From: Desulfobacterales bacterium
GTDB lineage: Bacteria > Desulfobacterota > Desulfobacteria > Desulfobacterales > C00003060
NCBI GenBank assembly: GCA_030616425.1
Contig: JAUWXJ010000077.1
Coordinates: 1 to 10,333, forward strand
Length of the DNA stretch: 10,333 nt
Direction: 5' to 3'
Shown: one piece after another, positions 6,895 to 10,333 of the stretch
Position numbering within the stretch: position 1 is the stretch's first letter
How the letters are laid out: every line of letters begins with the position of its first letter
The notes under the pieces: generated by a model
The model's input: the letters and a program-made list of their open reading frames with translations, nothing else
Database searches by the model: none
What the model was told of the DNA's origin: nothing
Position numbers and translations under genes: made by a program

Positions 6895-6962
6895 TTACTT
6901 CCCGTGGCCCGACCCCCTTTACCTCTTCCCCGAAACTGGAAAACTAAAGGGCGTCCCCAAGT
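6890..6962. repeat. Short palindromic repeat, copy A (73 bp)
   Basis: This stretch matches 9992-10064 with one difference (T at 6918, C at 10020). It contains a hairpin: CCCTTTA (6915-6921) pairs with TAAAGGG (6945-6951) and, nested, TTCC (6926-6929) pairs with GGAA (6938-6941). One end runs into the sodB promoter, the other ends in CGTCCCCAAGT. No transposase is present, so this is a non-autonomous, REP- or MITE-like unit. Its first 21 bases are shared by all three copies in the window. Confidence 0.85.
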
Positions 6963-7061
6963 TTCATGTCTGTCAGACAAAAGGTTCAGGGCAAGGGAAA
7001 GTTGTGGTGGGTGTTTGCGTCCCACACGTAGACAAATCGTTGAGCGAGGTAATGCTATAGG

Positions 7062-7277
7062 TTACTTCTTCAATTTCTTGGCGATATAGACACGAAGGGG
7101 GTATTTACAATAATGCCCACCAGCAAACATTGAGTATGGGCACTCGTAAGGATCTTCTTCTAGGCACTCTACGAATGTTTCAAGTCCAACATCTCTTGCT
7201 TTGCAGAGACTTCCAATCCTCTGCTTGTGGGATTTACAACCTTCTGGGCAGTCGTTTATGAGTTCTTCTTTGTCCAT
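7062..7277 (-). CDS. Small cysteine-rich protein, unknown function
   Basis: The ATG at 7277 gives 71 residues (MDKEELINDCPEGCKSHKQR...); a GTG six codons upstream is the alternative, but AAGGG lies about 10 bases before the ATG. Six cysteines occur in the order C10, C14, C25, C38, C46, C57, with the last three in ECLEEDPYECPYS and HYCKYPLRVYIAK. The C-terminal pattern (CPYS..., GGHYCKYPLRVYIAKKLKK) is one I associate with short uncharacterised Desulfobacterota proteins. Metal or Fe-S binding is plausible from the cysteines but is an inference. The gene is isolated: repeat copy A lies downstream and a terminator-like hairpin upstream. Confidence 0.6.
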   Translation of the reverse strand: MDKEELINDCPEGCKSHKQRIGSLCKARDVGLETFVECLEEDPYECPYSMFAGGHYCKYPLRVYIAKKLKK

Positions 7278-7359
7278 CTGCAAAACGCCCTTCACGAAAC
7301 AATGGAAAAACGTTACAAGTACAAAATCGAACGCTTGGACAATGTCAAGATGCCAACAT

Positions 7360-7404
7360 AAAAAAGCCCCGAGACCAACTAAACCCGATCCGGTCGAGTG
7401 GGCT
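7360..7404 (-). terminator. Terminator-like hairpin, minus strand
   Basis: On the minus strand AGCCC (7400-7404) pairs with GGGCT (7365-7369), with GACC/GGTC nested inside (7373-7376 with 7392-7395), and the stem is followed directly by six T residues (7360-7365). The stem is short and the loop imperfect. It lies about 450 bases after the GAF/PAS stop and just before the small cysteine-rich gene. Confidence 0.4.
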
Positions 7405-7426
7405 ATAGTAGGTATGGATGTTGGGG

Positions 7427-7459
7427 GGCCTTAGAGTTCAGGGCTTCTAAGCTAAGGCC
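7427..7459. repeat. Inverted repeat GGCCTTAG/CTAAGGCC
   Basis: A perfect 8-bp inverted repeat (7427-7434 with 7452-7459) with a 17-base spacer. The spacer GCTTCT (7443-7448) can alternatively pair with AGAAGC (7461-7466). No T-run follows and no gene is adjacent, so I give no function. Confidence 0.4.
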
Positions 7460-7589
7460 AGAAGCATTGCAATTTTTTGTGTCAGTTCTTTGACAATTTG
7501 AACAGGAGAGATGTTAGAGCAGGATAAGCAAGTAGATCGTTAATCATTACAGGGCGTAATTTTATTCATGAGTAAATCACAGTGAAACA

Positions 7590-7716
7590 GGGTCACATCT
7601 TAAATATTAAGTGTTTGTCACTCGATCTTGTTTACCTTATCTTGAATATTTAACATCTAAGATTTATCCCGTTAAATGTTCTTGCTTTTATTTAACTGGG
7701 ATGTGACCCCATCTCC
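7590..7716. mobile_element. 104-bp repeat D, copy 1, with inverted end boxes
   Basis: Bases 7613-7716 are identical over 104 bp to 9554-9657. Inside is an 11-bp hairpin with one G-T pair (7644-7654 with 7671-7681). At this copy only, a GGGTCACATC box (7590-7599) lies in inverted orientation to GATGTGACCC (7700-7709), giving a 120-bp unit with 10-bp terminal inverted repeats. No coding capacity is present. This fits a non-autonomous miniature element; boxes of the GGGGTCACATC kind occur beside RAYT-type transposases, but that affiliation is my inference. Confidence 0.65.
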
Positions 7717-7857
7717 CCACTTTTGAAGCGCTTCGATTATTGAAGATTCATAGCAGTACTCATTAGGCTACAGTTAAATGTGCCATATACCATATATAGA
7801 TATTAGATATAAGCGAACAGAGGCCATATGCAACGCTACATTTTAAGGGAATCATAG

Positions 7858-9021
7858 TTATCCATCCGCGTTATCGATTTTACCCGACTCCCGCATGGAT
7901 ACGAGAAGCATCCGCCCGCCCATACTTATACGCATAACCTTTGTTTCAAACACTTGGTGGCCTGATACTTCGCTCATCATGTTAACGGTTGTTTTGCGGA
8001 AAGCCCCTGTCGTTGCCTTTTTTATATTATCCTTAAGCTCCACCTTAGAGTCTTCATCCACTATATCTACGATGTTTCCCTTAAGTAGTTTGACTCTGCT
8101 CAGTCCAGTACTGTCCAGTGCTCTTTGCGTGAAGCCCAATATCTGACCATTTTCATCTACAAGAAATCCGATCTCCTCTCCCTGAAACTGGCTGATCAAC
8201 CGATCTTTCCAGTCTCGCATCTGAGCATAGGCAAACCCCAAGCTCTTGTTGGCTTTTTCGAGTTGATCGTGTGTTCTCTTCAGGTCCTCCTCTGCCTGCT
8301 TGCGTTCGGTGATTTCCTGTTTCAGAAGCATATTGGCCTTGGAAAGCTCGACGGTTCGCTCCTGAACCCGCTTTTCCACTTCCTCGTACGCTTTTCGTAG
8401 CGCCTCTTCCGCCCTGTGCTTACGTCGTCGTTCACTCAGGATCGTATCGATTTCCAAGGTCAGAAGCTGCAAGCGTTCTATCCGATCTTCAGGGAAGGCA
8501 TTTGCGGTGTCAGCATATACCATGACTCCACCTTCCACTTGGCCATCAACCCTGAGAGGCAAAGCCAGATTCGATCGGTAGCCCAACTCAAGCGCATAGT
8601 CCCGCCACCTGCGGAACCCTTCGTCTCTTTCGAGGTCAGCATAGCTGAAAGGAGCGTCCTTTATAATCGCTTGGCTCATGGCGCACTGCGCGTCCGGCGA
8701 TGTAGGTTCTCTAATCTGGAGAACTAGGTTATCGAGATAGCGATCCACACGACCGGCAGACAGAATTGGTTTGATTTCCCCACTTGAATACTGGCCATAC
8801 CACGACATGCAGAATCCATATTGTTTCACTATTTCCGACAGAAAGATCTGAAAAAGCATCTCTTCTGTCTGTTCTGGTTCGACACCGCGCAGTACCGATA
8901 GAACGGACTGATATGCGATGTAATCCTTCAAAGCATCCTCCACACACTTGTGATCCTGAACTTCTTTCTCCAACTTCTTGACCTTCTGTTTCAATTGGTC
9001 ATAGGTTGGTTTTTTAGCCAT
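7858..9021 (-). CDS. GAF-PAS sensor protein without output domain
   Basis: The ATG at 9021 is chosen because GGAGG lies 9 bases upstream (a TTG at 9036 would add five residues). The 387-residue product starts with a coiled coil (about 5-35), then a GAF domain (about 36-195, with WYGQYSSGEIKP, YRSNLALPLRVDGQVEGGVMVYA in two parts and FPEDRIERLQLL), a long coiled coil with the usual ERKQAEEDLKRTHDQLEKAN (196-265) and a C-terminal PAS domain (about 280-380, EEIGFLVDENGQILGFTQRA). No histidine kinase, GGDEF, EAL or DNA-binding domain follows, and none is encoded downstream, so it is not a simple frameshifted kinase. Soluble, with no membrane helix. It may act by binding a partner. The RAM-domain gene lies 97 bases upstream on the same strand. 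Confidence 0.85.
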   Translation of the reverse strand: MAKKPTYDQLKQKVKKLEKEVQDHKCVEDALKDYIAYQSVLSVLRGVEPEQTEEMLFQIFLSEIVKQYGFCMSWYGQYSSGEIKPILSAGRVDRYLDNLVLQIREPTSPDAQCAMSQAIIKDAPFSYADLERDEGFRRWRDYALELGYRSNLALPLRVDGQVEGGVMVYADTANAFPEDRIERLQLLTLEIDTILSERRRKHRAEEALRKAYEEVEKRVQERTVELSKANMLLKQEITERKQAEEDLKRTHDQLEKANKSLGFAYAQMRDWKDRLISQFQGEEIGFLVDENGQILGFTQRALDSTGLSRVKLLKGNIVDIVDEDSKVELKDNIKKATTGAFRKTTVNMMSEVSGHQVFETKVMRISMGGRMLLVSMRESGKIDNADG

Positions 9022-9118
9022 TAGAACATCCTCCAATTGCCCCTAAGACAAAAAATGCATCGGGTAGCGTAGATTGCAAGTGTGCTAAAATTGGTAAGAG
9101 ATTTTCGGCTTTTCCATT

Positions 9119-9358
9119 TTAATACCTGTATTTTGCAACAATCATGGTTGATGTTAATTGTACACCTTTAATAACCCTTATATTTTCTGAAAGAAGAGGG
9201 TCAAGCTCTTCAAAATTCTTAACAGCAACCTTGATGATAATGTCCCACTCTCCATAGAGCTCATTAACATCTTTTACTTCAGGAAGCTCGCTCAAAAGCT
9301 TCACAATATTCCGCTCATCTCCAGGATTTACTTTTAAAAGCACATATGCTTCTGCCAT
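9119..9358 (-). CDS. Stand-alone Lrp/AsnC ligand-binding (RAM) domain protein
   Basis: The 79-residue product is a single AsnC/Lrp C-terminal effector domain with no helix-turn-helix. The pattern is AYVLLKVNPGDERNIVKLLSELPEVKDV, then YGEWDIIIKVAV, a helix around ELDPLLSENI and the final strand with STMIVAKY. In Lrp-type regulators this domain multimerises and binds amino acids; stand-alone forms can hetero-associate with full regulators or act as small-molecule binding modules. The ATG at 9358 has GGAGG 8 bases upstream. An earlier in-frame ATG at 9373 overlaps the stop of the dehydrogenase-like remnant as TAATG, an arrangement typical of translational coupling, which suggests this gene was once the second gene of an operon. 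Confidence 0.85.
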   Translation of the reverse strand: MAEAYVLLKVNPGDERNIVKLLSELPEVKDVNELYGEWDIIIKVAVKNFEELDPLLSENIRVIKGVQLTSTMIVAKYRY

Positions 9359-9372
9359 TATATCATCCTCCA

Positions 9373-9452
9373 TTAATTTATCTCTTTGATCTTATTTACA
9401 ACAGCATCTCCCATGTCTGAACAGGTGTTTTTCCCACCAGACGTTCCTTGCA
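9373..9452 (-). pseudogene. 3' remnant of a dehydrogenase-like gene (isocitrate/isopropylmalate family?)
   Basis: On the minus strand an open frame ending at TAA (9373-9375) encodes GTSGGKNTCSDMGDAVVNKI and then KEIN. The pattern GG-x-x-x-C-S-D-x(n)-[IV]-K-[ED]-[IL] resembles the very C-terminus of NAD-dependent isocitrate dehydrogenase subunits (for example GG-NAKCSDF ... VKDLD in the animal alpha subunit). The match stops exactly where repeat C starts at 9453; the frame continues 16 codons into the repeat but loses family character and then stops. The rest of the gene is absent from this window. The family call depends on about 22 residues and needs a search. Confidence 0.45.
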
Positions 9453-9537
9453 ATCTAACATTATAGATTAAGCAGACTCTTCTTTTTGCACTGAAGCCTG
9501 CAAGTTGCTAACTTGTGTCAATTACTTCCCGTGGCCC
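9453..9537. repeat. Composite repeat, partial copy C (85 bp)
   Basis: The stretch matches 9928-10012 with two differences over 85 bp. It holds a minus-strand TATAAT (9460-9465), an ATCTA/TAGAT short inverted repeat and a perfect CAAGTT/AACTTG hairpin (9501-9506 with 9510-9515). Its right end decays (AACCCTCTTTTATCCC, 9538-9553) into what looks like a diverged, shortened version of the palindromic part seen in copies A and B, and repeat D then begins at 9554. Confidence 0.85.
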
Positions 9538-9553
9538 AACCCTCTTTTATCCC

Positions 9554-9657
9554 GTTTGTCACTCGATCTTGTTTACCTTATCTTGAATATTTAACATCTA
9601 AGATTTATCCCGTTAAATGTTCTTGCTTTTATTTAACTGGGATGTGACCCCATCTCC
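9554..9657. mobile_element. 104-bp repeat D, copy 2
   Basis: This is identical over 104 bp to 7613-7716, including the internal hairpin and the terminal GATGTGACCCC box. It lacks the left GGGTCACATC box present at copy 1; instead it directly follows the decayed end of repeat C, which suggests insertion into, or recombination with, that repeat. It ends 8 bases before the stop of the DUF6868-type gene, so it could form the 3' end of that transcript. Perfect identity suggests a recent event or gene conversion. Confidence 0.75.
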
Positions 9658-9665
9658 TGACAATG

Positions 9666-9908
9666 TCATCCGACAATACGTAATGCCAAATACGGAACAA
9701 TATTAAACAGGAATATACATATCTTGAAGAATCCCATGGCCGCGTATTGAATTGCACTGAACGTTTCTACTGGAATCTTGAACCACTTGCTATGCATGCG
9801 ATAAACCCAATCATGAGCAAATGCAAACAATAAAAACCACCACAGCAATAATCCCATATTAATTACAGCGCACCATCCTAATACTCCACGCAATATATCA
9901 ACTGTCAT
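9666..9908 (-). CDS. DUF6868-type small membrane protein
   Basis: The 80-residue product has two hydrophobic helices (about 8-30 and 53-78) separated by a short polar loop with HDWVYRMHSKWFKIPVETF, and ends in FNIVPYLALRIVG. This layout (LGWCAVIN, the H-W-Y-H-WF loop, K in helix two and the PYLAL ending) is that of the uncharacterised DUF6868 family. No reaction is known. A consensus AGGAGGT (9918-9924) lies 9 bases before the ATG, and a TATAAT in the adjoining repeat is correctly placed for a 20-base leader. The gene sits between two directly repeated copies of the same element (9453 and 9928), so it may have been moved or duplicated together with it. Confidence 0.75.
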   Translation of the reverse strand: MTVDILRGVLGWCAVINMGLLLWWFLLFAFAHDWVYRMHSKWFKIPVETFSAIQYAAMGFFKICIFLFNIVPYLALRIVG

Positions 9909-9927
9909 TTTTCATCTACCTCCTATC

Positions 9928-10064
9928 ATCTAACATTATAGATTAAGCAGACTCTTCTTTTTGCACCGAAGCCTGCAAGTTGCTAACTTATGTCAATTAC
10001 TTCCCGTGGCCCGACCCCCCTTACCTCTTCCCCGAAACTGGAAAACTAAAGGGCGTCCCCAAGT
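9928..10064. repeat. Composite repeat, longest copy B (137 bp)
   Basis: This copy joins both halves: 9928-10012 matches copy C (two differences) and 9992-10064 matches copy A (one difference), overlapping in a 21-base core. It is therefore the best guide to the complete element. The palindrome CCCTTTA/TAAAGGG of copy A is weakened here by the C at 10020. The left edge lies 20 bases upstream of the DUF6868-type start. Confidence 0.85.
9935..9940 (-). promoter_or_regulatory. Repeat-borne -10 box upstream of the DUF6868-type gene
   Basis: A perfect TATAAT on the minus strand lies inside the repeat. Transcription would start near 9928, the repeat edge, and the mRNA would carry the AGGAGGT ribosome site. 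The -35 region (CAAAAA at the right spacing) is a poor match. The same box occurs in copy C at 9460-9465, about 100 bases upstream of the RAM-domain gene. Confidence 0.35.
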
Positions 10065-10071
10065 CCATCCC

Positions 10072-10107
10072 CTAGATGATTAGTATTTGCCCCACGTTCC
10101 TTCGCAT
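10072..10107 (-). pseudogene. Truncated gene start with strong ribosome site
   Basis: On the minus strand AAGGAGGA (10117-10124) lies 9 bases before an ATG that opens only 11 codons, MRRNVGQILII, before a TAG at 10072-10074. Repeat B begins 8 bases later. The quality of the ribosome site contrasts with the tiny frame and suggests that a gene starting here was cut off when the repeat arrived. It could be the 5' end of the gene whose 3' end remains at 9373-9452, but five to eleven residues cannot prove that. A real leader peptide is the alternative. Confidence 0.35.
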
Positions 10108-10154
10108 CGTTACAAATCCTCCTTAAATGGTGGAAGAAAGATTGTTGATACCTT

Positions 10155-10186
10155 CCCATATCTTGAAATTGACCGAATTTCAAGAT
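10155..10186 (-). promoter_or_regulatory. Candidate promoter with an 11-bp perfect inverted repeat across it
   Basis: ATCTTGAAATT (10160-10170) and its exact complement (10176-10186) enclose a 5-base spacer. On the minus strand TTGAAA (10178-10183) and TATGGG (10155-10160) stand 17 bases apart as possible -35 and -10 boxes, so the palindrome covers almost the whole promoter core. That is the arrangement of an operator. A predicted start near 10148 gives a 40-base leader to the truncated gene start. Confidence 0.4.
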
Positions 10187-10333
10187 TGCTTGCCATTATC
10201 AAAAGCTAAGGCTTTTTCATAGTATTCAGGCCGATTTTAGCCGAAAATTACTTGAATCAGCCGTTCAGATTCCGGCCAAGGGTTGCTATTAGTGAGTTTG
10301 CGTATTGTTTATTAAGTACCTTGTGAGGAGATC
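10187..10333. other. Right-edge intergenic region
   Basis: No gene is seen. A 6-bp hairpin AAAAGC/GCTTTT (10201-10206 with 10211-10216) followed by TC and an ATTTT/AAAAT repeat with loop AGCCG are present. GAGGAG at 10325-10330 would be a well-formed ribosome site for a plus-strand gene starting just outside the window. Confidence 0.3.

Larger units (their letters stand above)
7278..7857. other. 580-base gene-free stretch holding hairpins and a mobile repeat
   Basis: No frame here has protein character. From left to right it holds a perfect -35-like TTGACA on the minus strand (7343-7348) that could serve the small cysteine-rich gene although no good -10 box follows, a minus-strand terminator-like hairpin (7360-7404), an inverted repeat (7427-7459), the 104-bp repeat with its end boxes (7590-7716), a perfect 10-bp palindrome GAAGCGCTTC (7725-7734) and an AT-rich tail before the GAF/PAS stop. 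Confidence 0.5.

Noticed and set aside
7511..7543. Ten-codon frame MLEQDKQVDR after an AGGAG
   Set aside because: The purine-rich site is only two bases from the ATG, and nothing follows that such a leader could control.
7895..8981. Several plus-strand frames of 65-103 residues inside the GAF/PAS gene
   Set aside because: They are antisense shadows of a well-supported coding frame.
9516..9521. Perfect TTGACA on the minus strand in repeat copies C and B as a -35 box for the repeat's TATAAT
   Set aside because: The two boxes are 50 bases apart, and no -10 box stands 16-18 bases from TTGACA.
9453..10064. Integron attC sites: the repeats begin with ATCTAAC, which fits RYYYAAC, and flank a small gene.
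   Set aside because: No matching GTTRRRY core is found at the other end of the repeat, the inner paired boxes of attC are missing and no integrase is present.
6890..10064. CRISPR array
   Set aside because: Only two or three copies, hundreds to thousands of bases apart, with unequal lengths and genes between them; no cas genes.

Overview
The window looks like chromosomal DNA of a Desulfobacterota-type (former deltaproteobacterial) anaerobe. The clues are family-level and come from reading the proteins: a GAF/PAS protein opening with MAKKPTYDQLKQKVKKLEKE (a start I associate with sensor proteins of this group), an iron-type superoxide dismutase, a stand-alone HsdR-N domain protein, a YkgJ-type cysteine-cluster protein, a small CxxxC-rich protein and a DUF6868-type membrane protein. 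No search was run, so the assignment is an inference.

Left part (1-4610) is ordinary gene-dense chromosome. It holds the 3' tail of an unknown gene, an HsdR-N-like protein, a convergent zinc-ribbon protein, a two-gene unit of YkgJ-type protein plus FolE2 (GTP cyclohydrolase IB), then on the minus strand a fold-type IV aminotransferase (possibly the folate enzyme PabC) and a cold-shock protein with a very good terminator.

Middle part (4610-7300), all minus strand, has sodB followed by a membrane diguanylate cyclase whose gene touches or overlaps the sodB stop, then, further right, a small cysteine-rich protein.

Right part (6890-10333) is an accessory-like, repeat-rich zone with small minus-strand genes: an output-less GAF/PAS protein, a stand-alone Lrp/AsnC ligand-binding (RAM) domain and a DUF6868-type two-helix membrane protein. 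Two families of short repeat are scattered between them. One is a composite element, longest at 9928-10064, with partial copies at 6890-6962 and 9453-9537. The other is a 104-bp element present in two identical copies (7613-7716 and 9554-9657). They abut gene ends: one copy supplies half of the -35 box of sodB, and one ends exactly where a broken reading frame resembling the C-terminus of an isocitrate/isopropylmalate dehydrogenase begins. This looks like a locus where short mobile repeats removed or replaced an older gene.

No CRISPR array, tRNA, rRNA, complete transposase or recognisable defence operon is visible. I did not find a clearly new multi-gene system; the best leads are the repeat families and the gene remnant at 9373-9452.
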